A stretch of 64,000 nucleotides of DNA. Origin: JADJNY01 sp046349615. GTDB lineage: Bacteria; Planctomycetota; UBA1135; GCA-002686595. The notes beneath the pieces are model-generated. The model did no database searches, was not told the DNA's origin, and was given only the letters and a program-made list of their open reading frames with translations. The number at the start of each line of letters is the position of its first letter. Within the stretch, counting starts at the first letter, position 1. The position numbers were made by a program, and so were the translations under genes. Below are positions 55,591 to 63,431 of the stretch, in pieces. Location of the stretch: positions 558,001 to 622,000 of the forward strand of contig JAXMBZ010000001.1 in assembly GCA_046349615.1 (NCBI GenBank), in the 5' to 3' direction.

Positions 55591-57195
55591 TCACGCGTCG
55601 CCGGACGGAAGCGCATCGGGCGAGGCCGCTTCGGCTGCGTGCGCTCCGCGCGGGGCGGGCACGATCACGCCCGCGTCGAGTTCCGGCGCCTGCACGGGAC
55701 GCGCGACGCTCTCGATCGAGCGCGCGGTCTCGATCTCCTCCGCGTGCGCCGCGCCGAGCTCCTTGAAGCGGCGCGCCTGCGGCAGGACGCGGCTCTCGAG
55801 CGATCCCGCGGCCGAGTTGTACGCGTCGACGGCGGTGTTCAGGCCCTTGCGCACCTTCTCCAGGTGCTCGCAGAACTTGACGACGCGGGCGTAGAGCTCG
55901 CGCCCCGCGGCGCTGATCTCCTGCGCGTTCTCCGCGATCTTCTCCTGCCGCCAGCCGTACGCGACCGCGCGCAGGAGCGCGATCAACGTCGTCGGCGTCG
56001 CGAGGATCACGCGCTGCTCGACGCCGTCCTCGATGAGCGCGGGGTCCTTCTGCAGCGCGGCGCTGAAGAACGTCTCTCCCGGCAGGAAGAGCACGACGAA
56101 CTCGGGCGACGTCTCGAATTGCTCGAAGTACGACTTCTGCGACAGCTTCACGAGCTGCGTGCGGACCTGGCGCGCGTGGTCGACGAGCCGCGCGTCGCGC
56201 GTCGCGTCGTCCGTCGCGTCGAGCGAGTCGAGGTACGCCGCGAGCGTCGTCTTCGCGTCGACGACGATCGTCTTGTCGCCCGGCAGGTGCACGACGAGGT
56301 CCGGGCGCAGCCGGCCTTCGTCCGTGTCGCTCGACGACTGTTCGTGGAAGTCGCAGTGGTCGAGCATGCCCGCGAGCTCGACGACGCGCTTCAGTTGGAG
56401 CTCGCCCCAGCGACCGCGCACGGCCGGCGCGCGGAGCGCGCGCACGAGGTTCTGCGTCTCCTTCTGCAGACCGTGCTGCGACGTCACGAGCTGCTCGACC
56501 TGCTTCGAGAGCTCGCCGTACGCGCGCTCGCGCTTGCCTTCGAGCTCGCCGACCTTGACGTCGAGCTTGCCGAGCGTCTCCTGCAGCGGCTTGACGAGCT
56601 GTTCGACCTCCTTCTTCTTCACGTCGAGGTCGCTCTGCGCCTCGACGCGCGATTGATCGAAGCGCGTCTTCGCGAGTTCGAGGAACGACGCGCTGCTCTT
56701 CTCGAGCGCGGCCGTCGCGAGCGATTGGAACACGTCGCGCAGCTTCGTCTCCGCTTCCTGGAGCAGGCGGAGTTTCTCGTCGGCGTTCTGGCGCTCCTTC
56801 GCGAGCGCGGTCTCGACGCGGCCGCGGTCCTCGCGGACGGCCGCGAGATCGCCCGCCGACTTCGCGAGCGCCTCCTCGCGCTTCGCGAGGTCGGCGACGA
56901 GCTCCTTCACGCGCGCCTCGGCGCCGTTCGCGCGCTGCACGGCGGTGGCGCGGTCGCTCTCGAGCGCGTCGCGCTCGCGATCGAGCGCGTTCGCGCGCGT
57001 CTCGAGCGCCGCGGCGCGCGTCCGCGCTTCGACGAGCTCGCGCTCGGCGCCCGCGACGCGCTCCCCGAGCTTCGCGTGTTCCTGCTGCAGCGGCGCGAGC
57101 TCCGCGTTCGCGCGCTGGCGCGCGAGGAGCCAACCGACGAGGGCACCGAGGGCGAGCGCGGCGAGCGCGACGACGGACGTCCAGACGGGATCCAT
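55591..57195 (-). CDS. rmuC: DNA recombination protein RmuC
   Basis: A 534-residue protein with an N-terminal membrane anchor (VWTSVVALAALALGALVGWLLA), a long coiled coil (residues about 30-185, Ala/Glu/Arg-rich) and the RmuC nuclease-like core (RALRAPAVRGRWGELQLKRVVELAGMLDHCDF, RPDLVVHLPGDKTIVVDAKTTLAAYLDSL, FVVLFLPGETFFSAALQKDPALIEDGVEQRVILATPTTLIALLRAVAYGWRQEKIAENAQEIS). RmuC limits recombination between inverted repeats, and the D-x(n)-D-A-K motif points to a PDDEXK-type fold. Length is usual. The C-terminal 50 residues are variable. Confidence 0.93.
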   Translation of the reverse strand: MDPVWTSVVALAALALGALVGWLLARQRANAELAPLQQEHAKLGERVAGAERELVEARTRAAALETRANALDRERDALESDRATAVQRANGAEARVKELVADLAKREEALAKSAGDLAAVREDRGRVETALAKERQNADEKLRLLQEAETKLRDVFQSLATAALEKSSASFLELAKTRFDQSRVEAQSDLDVKKKEVEQLVKPLQETLGKLDVKVGELEGKRERAYGELSKQVEQLVTSQHGLQKETQNLVRALRAPAVRGRWGELQLKRVVELAGMLDHCDFHEQSSSDTDEGRLRPDLVVHLPGDKTIVVDAKTTLAAYLDSLDATDDATRDARLVDHARQVRTQLVKLSQKSYFEQFETSPEFVVLFLPGETFFSAALQKDPALIEDGVEQRVILATPTTLIALLRAVAYGWRQEKIAENAQEISAAGRELYARVVKFCEHLEKVRKGLNTAVDAYNSAAGSLESRVLPQARRFKELGAAHAEEIETARSIESVARPVQAPELDAGVIVPAPRGAHAAEAASPDALPSGDA

Positions 57196-57261
57196 GGGGC
57201 GACGACGATATCCGATGCGGCGGTGAGCGCGGGACCCGAGTCCGGCCCGTGCCCTCGAACC

Positions 57262-58731
57262 TCAGTCCCAGGCCGGCGGAACGAGCCTTCGTTTCCCGTC
57301 GCCCGAGAGCGCGGGGCGGCCGTCGGGGGACGTCGAATCGCGCGCGTCGAGGTCGCGGTCCCAGAGCTGGCAGGTGACCTCCGCGTGCCGCTGGTCGAGC
57401 GCCTCGCAGTAGTTCGTGAAGACGCAGCGGCGCACCTCGGCGCCGCGTCCGAGCTCCATCTTGCGCCACCAATCGGGGTCGGCAAGCGACTGGCGCGCGC
57501 TCGCGACGAAGTCGCACGCGCCGCTCGCGAGCGCGTCCTCCGCGAGCTCGAACGAGTTGATGCCGCCCGCGCCGACGACGGGCGTCGCGCGACCGTCCGC
57601 GCGGAGCGCGTCGCGGATCGCGCGCGCGAGGTGCAGGTTGCGGCCGAACGGTCCGCGCTCGTCGATGTTGCGCGTCGGCATGCACTCCTTGCCGCTCGGG
57701 CCCGTGTAGGGGTAGATCGCCTCGCCGACCTTCGGCGCCTTCGCGTCGTCGAACTTGCCGCCCTTCGAGACGGAGACGAAGTCGATGCCGGCGCGCGCGA
57801 GCGCCAGGGAGTGGTGGATCGCGTCCTCGACATGCGAGCCGTGCTCGATCACCTCGTCGCCGAGCAGGCGGCAACCGACGGCGAAGCGCGGCGACACGGC
57901 GGCGCGCACGGCTTGGAGGACCTCGACGGCGAGGCGCGCGCGGTTCTCGAGCGAACCTCCGTAACCGTCGGCGCGCGTGTTCGTGCGCGAGAGGAACGAC
58001 GCCATCGTGTACGCATGCGCGTAGTGGAGCTCGACGCCGTCGAAGCCGGCGAGCTCGGCACGCTTCGCGGCCGCGGCGAAGAGCGTCGGGAGCTCGCGCG
58101 GGAGCGCTGCGATGTGCGGGAGGTGCGTGTCCGTGACGCGCTCGCGGTAGCCGCGCGTGAGGTCCTCGTACTCGCGAGGCGCGAGGACGTCCTGGAGGCG
58201 CGAACCGTCGAGCGCGAGCAGCGCTTCGCGCACCGTCGCGTCGTCGGCCGACGCGAGCGCGGGATCGAGCGCGGCGAGACGCGCGCGGTGTTCGTCCGTG
58301 ATCCGCAGGAAACGCCGGAAGAAATCCGCGGGAGCGGGGCGCCGCTTGATCGCGAGGAAGTCGATCAGTTGGAGGAGCGTGCGCGTCCGGCCCTCGGACG
58401 CCGTGCGGATCGCGGCGGAGAGGTTCGTGAGCCCCGGGAGGTAGCGGTCGTGCGAAATGCGCAAGAGCGGCCCCGATGGGACGTCGCGAATGCCGGTCGC
58501 TTCGAGGACGAGCACGCCGGGGAGGCCCTGCGCGAAACGCGTGTACCAAGCGGTGACCGCCGGGGTGACGTCGCCCGTCGCCGATGCGCGCCAGGGCACC
58601 ATCGCCGGGACCCACGTGCGCGTGCGCGTCGTCACGGGGCCGAGTCGTCCGGGCGCGAAGAGCCGTGAGCTCCGCGCCGTCGAAGCGGTCGGCCACGCGG
58701 TCGGCGGCAGGTGGCGGGTCGCGGGATGCAT
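57262..58731 (-). CDS. NADH:flavin oxidoreductase (old yellow enzyme family)
   Basis: A 489-residue TIM-barrel flavoprotein. FMN-binding motifs include RLFAPGRLGPVTTRTRTWVPAM at the N-terminus and GFDGVELHYAHAYTMASFLSRTNTRADGYGGSLENRARL, in which the His pair binds the substrate oxyanion. A C-terminal Cys pair (RCVFTNYCEAL) resembles the NADH:flavin oxidoreductase subgroup that can carry an iron-sulfur cluster, but the complete four-Cys set is not seen. It would reduce activated C=C bonds. TACGCT (58741-58746 on this strand) is 9 nt upstream with no ribosome site. Confidence 0.87.
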   Translation of the reverse strand: MHPATRHLPPTAWPTASTARSSRLFAPGRLGPVTTRTRTWVPAMVPWRASATGDVTPAVTAWYTRFAQGLPGVLVLEATGIRDVPSGPLLRISHDRYLPGLTNLSAAIRTASEGRTRTLLQLIDFLAIKRRPAPADFFRRFLRITDEHRARLAALDPALASADDATVREALLALDGSRLQDVLAPREYEDLTRGYRERVTDTHLPHIAALPRELPTLFAAAAKRAELAGFDGVELHYAHAYTMASFLSRTNTRADGYGGSLENRARLAVEVLQAVRAAVSPRFAVGCRLLGDEVIEHGSHVEDAIHHSLALARAGIDFVSVSKGGKFDDAKAPKVGEAIYPYTGPSGKECMPTRNIDERGPFGRNLHLARAIRDALRADGRATPVVGAGGINSFELAEDALASGACDFVASARQSLADPDWWRKMELGRGAEVRRCVFTNYCEALDQRHAEVTCQLWDRDLDARDSTSPDGRPALSGDGKRRLVPPAWD

Positions 58732-58740
58732 GGAGTCGGG

Positions 58741-58746
58741 AGCGTA
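58741..58746 (-). promoter_or_regulatory. -10-like TACGCT, leaderless context
   Basis: TACGCT on the minus strand ends 9 nt before the ATG at 58731, with no ribosome site between. Confidence 0.4.
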
Positions 58747-58923
58747 GCAGGCGGAAGACCCGCGTCCGACTCGGAGCCTCGACGTTTCACGCGCGCGCTC
58801 GTCGAGCGCGCGAGATCACCCGCGGTGTGCGTCGGATTTCGCGCCGAATCGCGGCCGTGCGCGCGCCTTCGATGGCGGCGAGTCGATCACGTTGGATCGA
58901 CCGTTCGACACGGCGTCGCGTAG

Positions 58924-58949
58924 GAAGCACGCGACTCGGGTCGTGCTTC
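58924..58949 (+). promoter_or_regulatory. Leader hairpin upstream of the beta-helix exoprotein
   Basis: An 8-bp perfect stem GAAGCACG/CGTGCTTC (58924-58931 with 58942-58949), 26 bp before the ATG at 58976 and ahead of the ribosome site GAAGGAA. Confidence 0.35.
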
Positions 58950-58975
58950 GACATGCTTCGAAGGAACGCAAGATC

Positions 58976-60949
58976 ATGCTGAATTCCCGGTGGAAACAGG
59001 CGGGTTGGGCCGCCTTGGCCGTGGCCGTGCTCTCCGTCGTGGGACGCGCGCAGTGCCCGAACGACAACCCGGTTCGTTGGGAGGCGTGGGTCGATCCCGT
59101 GCTCGGCGACAACAGCCTCGCGACGGTCGACCAGGTCGGAGTGCCCGGCACCGCGCGCGATCTCCGGTTCAAGACGATCCAGACGGCGATCGATGCCGTG
59201 AACGCACAGCTCCTCCAGAACGAGGAGGGAATCGTCCACCTGATGCCCGGGCTCTACAGCTCGAACTTGGGCGAGGCCTTCCCGATCCACATGCGACCGA
59301 AAGTCCACGTGCAGGGCGCGGGCGCGAAGGAGTGCGTCCTCCGCGCGCGGTCCGGCGGCGGGATGATGCTGCACTACCCGCTCAACGGCACGACGAACGA
59401 ACCGGCTCGCCGCATGCCCGGCACGCTCGTCGCGGTCGACTTCTCGACGGCGGCGTGGGGCGGAACCGAGCTCGACGACTCCGTCAGCGGGCCCATGCTC
59501 GACGGCGTGACGATCCAAGGCGCCGACGTGCAGGTGAGCATGGAGGACGAGCACACGATCATCCGCGGTCGTGTCTCGAACTGCGTGTTCGACATGCGCG
59601 ACGTGAGGGATTCCGATTCGGAGAACATCAGCGGCCCGGACTTCGGCGTGCTCGTCTGCGCCAAGTACTGGTCGGGAGGCACCTACCGTGACGCGGGCGT
59701 CGCGACGCACTACCCGCCGCACCACATCCAGCTCTTCAACAACACCTTCGTCCAAGGTGCGTTGCGCAGCCGGGACGCCGCGATGGTCGACCTCTCCCTC
59801 CCCGACTCCGTCGCCGTCTGCGACTTCGCGGAGCCGATGACCCCGTCCTCGGGTCCGAACCCCGAGGACCCGGACATTCGTGTGCGCGGGATCAACCGCC
59901 ACAACATCCAGAACAACCTGTTCCGGTGCCTCGACACGAGGCCGCGTGCGCGCACGGCGATGCTCGGGATCGACCTGGGCGACGCGCACTGCGCGCTCGC
60001 TCGCGGTCTCACGACCCCGCGTCCGACGAACGCATTCAATCGCGGGACCGCGACGACGAAGAGCGTTCAGACCGGGCTCTACAGCGTGCTCGTGCTCGCT
60101 CCCAACGTATTGCCCTCGCCGCGCGTCGACCTCGGACCGACCGACCCGGGCTTCGTGGGCGAGTACCTGACGCAGAACCGGGGCGCGTACATCCGCGACT
60201 TCCGTCTGCTCCCGGACTCGGTGCTCGTCGACCAGGGAGCGTCGCCGCTCTACACGACGGGCTGCGGTCGAATCGGAGCGGTCAACGGGCTCATCCACCA
60301 GGAGAGCCTCGGTTCCCTGGAGCAGAGCTTCGACTTCGACGGTGAGGTGCACGGCAATCCGCGCATCGCCGGCAACGAGGTCGACATCGGCTTCGACGAG
60401 ACCGACGCGTTGCTCCTCGCCGGGTCGTACGGCAACGACACGAAGAGCCATTTCAACCCGTGGAACCCGAACCTCGGCGTCGAGCCGGGCGCCGGGACGC
60501 CGGTCGTGCCGCAGGGTCTCGCGGATCGCAGCTACATCACCCGCGTCCCGATGCCGATGATCCACACGATCACCACGGACACGGCGCTCGCGAACGTCGT
60601 CACGCTCGCTCCGCCCGTTCCGTCCGCGTGGGACCACATGCTCGGCACGTTCGCCGTCCTCACGCTGTTGCCGTTGCCGTCGCCGCTCCCGCCGCTTCCG
60701 ATGTGGGTCGACTTCACGCATCCGTCGTTCAACTCGTCGGTGACGAGCAACTCGCTGCCGGCTTCTTGGACGAACTGGCAGTCGGCACAGGTCCACTCGT
60801 TCGGCGAGTTCATCTGGGTGAACGCGGACGACGTCGTGTTGCCGGCGCCGTTCCCGCCCGTGTTCACGTCGTACTTCAACAGCCAGATCGTGTTCATCGA
60901 CGCGCAGGGCAACCTCGTGTCGAGCAATCTGCAGAGCGAGTACTTCTGA
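58976..60949 (+). CDS. Secreted right-handed beta-helix protein (DUF1565-like)
   Basis: A 657-residue exported protein with signal peptide (WKQAGWAALAVAVLSVVGRAQ). The N-terminal third has the DUF1565/pectin-lyase pattern, DLRFKTIQTAIDAVNAQ...GIVHLMPGLYSS...MRPKVHVQGAG, followed by helix rungs (LDGVTIQGADVQVS, HHIQLFNNTFVQGAL, RHNIQNNLFRCL). The C-terminal part is beta-rich without a known domain. Such proteins bind or cleave polysaccharides, but no catalytic residues can be assigned. AAGGAACG before ATG 58976 is the ribosome site. A terminator hairpin follows. Confidence 0.72.
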   Translation: MLNSRWKQAGWAALAVAVLSVVGRAQCPNDNPVRWEAWVDPVLGDNSLATVDQVGVPGTARDLRFKTIQTAIDAVNAQLLQNEEGIVHLMPGLYSSNLGEAFPIHMRPKVHVQGAGAKECVLRARSGGGMMLHYPLNGTTNEPARRMPGTLVAVDFSTAAWGGTELDDSVSGPMLDGVTIQGADVQVSMEDEHTIIRGRVSNCVFDMRDVRDSDSENISGPDFGVLVCAKYWSGGTYRDAGVATHYPPHHIQLFNNTFVQGALRSRDAAMVDLSLPDSVAVCDFAEPMTPSSGPNPEDPDIRVRGINRHNIQNNLFRCLDTRPRARTAMLGIDLGDAHCALARGLTTPRPTNAFNRGTATTKSVQTGLYSVLVLAPNVLPSPRVDLGPTDPGFVGEYLTQNRGAYIRDFRLLPDSVLVDQGASPLYTTGCGRIGAVNGLIHQESLGSLEQSFDFDGEVHGNPRIAGNEVDIGFDETDALLLAGSYGNDTKSHFNPWNPNLGVEPGAGTPVVPQGLADRSYITRVPMPMIHTITTDTALANVVTLAPPVPSAWDHMLGTFAVLTLLPLPSPLPPLPMWVDFTHPSFNSSVTSNSLPASWTNWQSAQVHSFGEFIWVNADDVVLPAPFPPVFTSYFNSQIVFIDAQGNLVSSNLQSEYF

Positions 60950-60973
60950 TCCGCGCGTAGGATCGACACGACT

Positions 60974-60998
60974 CGCGGACGAGCCGCCCTCGTCCGCG
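60974..60998 (+). terminator. Terminator hairpin after the beta-helix gene
   Basis: A 10-bp perfect stem CGCGGACGAG-CCGCC-CTCGTCCGCG, 24 bp past the stop. A second small stem CGACCG/CGGTCG follows near 61036-61055. Confidence 0.5.
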
Positions 60999-61083
60999 GG
61001 TCACTCTCGTTCCCGTCTCGACGCACCCTCTTCGACCGCCTGGAGACGGTCGATCGCAGGTGGTTTCCCGCCGAGCTTCTCGG

Positions 61084-61089
61084 TAGGTT
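61084..61089 (+). promoter_or_regulatory. -10-like TAGGTT, leaderless context
   Basis: TAGGTT ends 6 nt before the ATG at 61096; no Shine-Dalgarno. Confidence 0.3.
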
Positions 61090-61095
61090 CAGGCG

Positions 61096-61644
61096 ATGAG
61101 ATTGGAGGTCCCCGAGAGCACGCTGCACCTGGGCGGGCTCGCGCTCGCGCATGCCGCGTGGTCCGTCTGCGACCTGCCCGCGGGGCAGGCGCTCTGTCCG
61201 CTCGCGTTCGTGCGACGCGGAGGCGAACTTCAGTTGATGCGCTTCGAAGCGGAGTCGCAGGAGCGCGCGATCCGCGGCGGGCGGCGCGAGCTCGCGAAGC
61301 GGCAGAGCCAGTTCGACGCGTGGGCGTTCGCGCGCGAAGGGCTGATGGACGAGCGCGTGTTCGGGCTCGAGAACGCGAAGTCGAGCGCGGCGGGCAAGAT
61401 CGACGTGCTCGCCGTCGACACCTGGTCGCACGAGATGAAGAAGCCGATCACGGTGATCCAGGCCTACCAGCCGTTCTCCACGGGCGAATTCCGCGTGCTC
61501 GGCGACGCGCTCATCGTCGCGAACGGCGAGACGGTCGACGGACCGCGCGGCGATCGGCTGCGCAGCCACGTCTACGTCGGTGTCCAGCGGCACGAGAAGG
61601 TCGCACCCATGTGGAAGCAGTGGCGCGCCGCGTCGTCGCCGTGA
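61096..61644 (+). CDS. Conserved-looking hypothetical protein
   Basis: A 182-residue soluble protein, no signal peptide. Segments such as TLHLGGLALAHAAWSVCDL, LCPLAFVRRGGELQLMRFEAESQERAIRGG, FAREGLMDERVFGL and DVLAVDTWSHEMKKPITVIQAYQPFSTGEFRVLGDALIV suggest a compact alpha/beta fold. No domain recognised. Codon use matches neighbours. It is 137 bp before the SDR gene on the same strand but is separated by a promoter-like TACGCT. Confidence 0.6.
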   Translation: MRLEVPESTLHLGGLALAHAAWSVCDLPAGQALCPLAFVRRGGELQLMRFEAESQERAIRGGRRELAKRQSQFDAWAFAREGLMDERVFGLENAKSSAAGKIDVLAVDTWSHEMKKPITVIQAYQPFSTGEFRVLGDALIVANGETVDGPRGDRLRSHVYVGVQRHEKVAPMWKQWRAASSP

Positions 61645-61746
61645 GGCGGACGCCGATGGGGGCGGACTCGGCCGGGCGCGACTCGATCGTCTTCGGCGCC
61701 CGGTGTCGGAGAGCCCCTTCGCGTCGGCGAGTTCGCTCCGCTCCTT

Positions 61747-61752
61747 TACGCT
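61747..61752 (+). promoter_or_regulatory. -10-like TACGCT upstream of the SDR gene
   Basis: TACGCT lies 28 nt before the ATG at 61781. Confidence 0.35.
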
Positions 61753-61780
61753 CCGCGCCGCGTCGCGCAGACTGGCGCGC

Positions 61781-62590
61781 ATGACTCGTCATGTCGCACT
61801 GGTGACCGGCGGCGGCCGCGGGATCGGGCGCGCGATCGCGCTGCGGCTCGCGCGCTCGGGCGCCGCCGTGTTCGTCGCGGCGCGCAGCCAGGAAGCGTGC
61901 ATCGACGTCGCACTGGAGATCACGCGCACGGGCGGGACCGCATGGCCCCTCTACCTCGACGTCGCGGACTTCGACATGTTCGCCGAGGCGCTCGCCGAGG
62001 CGCGCGAGCTCGCCGCGGGCATCGGTCCGATCGATTGGCTCGTGAACAACGCCGGCATCGCGGAGTCCGCGCCGTTCCTGAAACACGGACGTGAGAGCGG
62101 ACAGGACCTCTACGCGAAGCACCTCGACGTCAACTTCCACGGCCCGCGCCGCCTCGTCGAGGCGCTCGCGCCCGGGATGATCGAGCGCGGCTACGGCCGC
62201 GTCGTGCACGTCGCGTCCTCCGCGGGACTCGTCGGCTACGCCTACGTCGCGGCGTATTGCGCGAGCAAACATGCGCTGGTCGGATACGCGACGAGCGCCG
62301 CGAAGGAGCTCGCGAAGACCGGCGTCACCATGAACCTCGTGTGCCCGCACTACGTCGACTCACCGATGACCGACGCCTCCGTCGAGCGCATCGTGACGAA
62401 GACGAAGCGCACCGAGGCCGAGACGCGCGCGTTCCTCGCGGCACAGAACCCGGGCGGCGCGCTCGTGACGACGGACGAGGTCGCGGAGACCGTGCTCGCC
62501 TTGTTCGAGAGCGAAAAGAACGGCGCGATCGCCGAGCTCGTCGGCGCGCCGAGCGGAGCGCCGGAGGGCGCGGGAGTGCGTTGGCGATGA
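61781..62590 (+). CDS. Short-chain dehydrogenase/reductase
   Basis: A 269-residue NAD(P)-dependent SDR. The cofactor motif TGGGRGIG is near residues 9-16, NNAG at about 89, and the catalytic Tyr159-x3-Lys163 lies in AAYCASKH, with Ser in HVASSAG before it. Residues after the catalytic motif (NLVCPHYVDSPMTD) are typical. The substrate is probably a hydroxyacyl or sugar-type alcohol, not identifiable. The stop overlaps the next ATG (ATGA), coupling it to a RidA protein. Confidence 0.9.
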   Translation: MTRHVALVTGGGRGIGRAIALRLARSGAAVFVAARSQEACIDVALEITRTGGTAWPLYLDVADFDMFAEALAEARELAAGIGPIDWLVNNAGIAESAPFLKHGRESGQDLYAKHLDVNFHGPRRLVEALAPGMIERGYGRVVHVASSAGLVGYAYVAAYCASKHALVGYATSAAKELAKTGVTMNLVCPHYVDSPMTDASVERIVTKTKRTEAETRAFLAAQNPGGALVTTDEVAETVLALFESEKNGAIAELVGAPSGAPEGAGVRWR

Positions 62591-62991
62591 ACCTCGAGAC
62601 GATCCAACCGAAGGACTGGAAGAAGCCGAGCGGGTACGCGAACGGCGTGCTCGTGAAGGGCGCGGGCCGCTTGCTCTTCGTGGCCGGACAGGTCGCGTGG
62701 GACAAGGACCAGAGGATCGTGGGGAAGGGCAACTTCGCCACGCAGTTCGAGCAGGCGCTGCGCAACGTCGTCGACGTCGTCGCCGCGGCGGGCGGAAAGC
62801 CCGAGCACCTCGTGCGGCTCACGGTCTACGTCACGGACAAGGAGCTCTACCTCGCGCGCACGAAGGAGATCGGCGCGGCGTGGCGCGAGCTCGTCGGTCG
62901 ACACTACCCCGCGATGGCGCTCGTCCAGGTCGCCGCGCTGCTCGAGGAGGGCGCGCTCGTCGAGATCGAAGCGACCGCGGCGCTGCCCTGA
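62587..62991 (+). CDS. RidA/YjgF family imine deaminase-like protein
   Basis: A 134-residue protein of the RidA family: PKDWKKPSGYANGVLVKGAGRLLFVAGQVAWDKDQRIVGKGNFATQFEQALRNVVDVVAAAGG, followed by the VRLTVYVTDKELYLARTKEIGAAWRELVGRHYPAMALVQVAALLEEGALVEIEATA segment. True RidA proteins hydrolyse reactive enamines/imines and carry an Arg before the last strand; here that region reads VQVAALLEEGALVEIE, without the usual Arg-Pro phrase, so deaminase activity is less certain. Translationally coupled to the SDR upstream. Confidence 0.87.
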   Translation: MNLETIQPKDWKKPSGYANGVLVKGAGRLLFVAGQVAWDKDQRIVGKGNFATQFEQALRNVVDVVAAAGGKPEHLVRLTVYVTDKELYLARTKEIGAAWRELVGRHYPAMALVQVAALLEEGALVEIEATAALP

Positions 62992-63005
62992 AGCGCAGGT
63001 CCCGC

Positions 63006-63045
63006 CCGCGCGCGCCGGCGTCCACGAAGGCGCCGGCGCGCGCGG
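63006..63045 (+). terminator. Terminator hairpin after the RidA gene
   Basis: A perfect 15-bp stem CCGCGCGCGCCGGCG/CGCCGGCGCGCGCGG with a 10-base loop, followed by TCGTTTCC. Confidence 0.65.
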
Positions 63046-63140
63046 TCGTTTCCAGCGCGAGGGGACGGGCGGCGTGCGGGGCCGCGCGTTCGATCCACGC
63101 GCCTCGGAGGGGCGGGCGAACGAGAATCGTCGCCGGGCTC

Positions 63141-63170
63141 TTGACATGGGGTGGGGGGGTATCCGATACA
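63141..63170 (+). promoter_or_regulatory. Promoter of the copper operon with G-rich spacer
   Basis: TTGACA (63141-63146), an 18-bp spacer consisting mostly of G (TGGGGTGGGGGGGTATCC), then GATACA. GGGGTAT occurs twice around it (63156-63162 and 63180-63186). It is the only clear TTGACA promoter in the window. The long G-run spacer and repeated GGGGTAT recall metal-responsive CsoR-type operators, but the regulator is not in view. Confidence 0.5.
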
Positions 63171-63212
63171 TAGGGGGGCGGGGTATAGATCCCCGCACGT
63201 GGAGATCGAACC

Positions 63213-63431
63213 ATGCGGACCCTGAACCTGACCCTCGAAGGAATGACCTGCGCGCACTGCGTGATGCGCGTGCAGCGCGTGCTCGCGCGCTTCGACGGGC
63301 TGCGCGTCGAAGCGCTGGCCGTCGGAACCGCCCGCGTCGCGACCGAACGACCCCCGAGCGAGGATGCGGCACTCCTCGCCGCGCTCGCCGCGGCAGGCTA
63401 CCCGGCCAAGCTCACGGTGGAGGCGTCGTGA
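63213..63431 (+). CDS. copZ: Copper chaperone-like HMA-domain protein
   Basis: A 72-residue single heavy-metal-associated domain, with the metal motif MTCAHC (Cys13 and Cys16) between LNLTLEG and VMRVQRVLARFDGLRV. It would carry Cu(I) to the ATPase encoded next. The stop overlaps the ATPase start by GTGA, so the two are made in a fixed ratio. Upstream is the TTGACA promoter. Confidence 0.85.
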   Translation: MRTLNLTLEGMTCAHCVMRVQRVLARFDGLRVEALAVGTARVATERPPSEDAALLAALAAAGYPAKLTVEAS

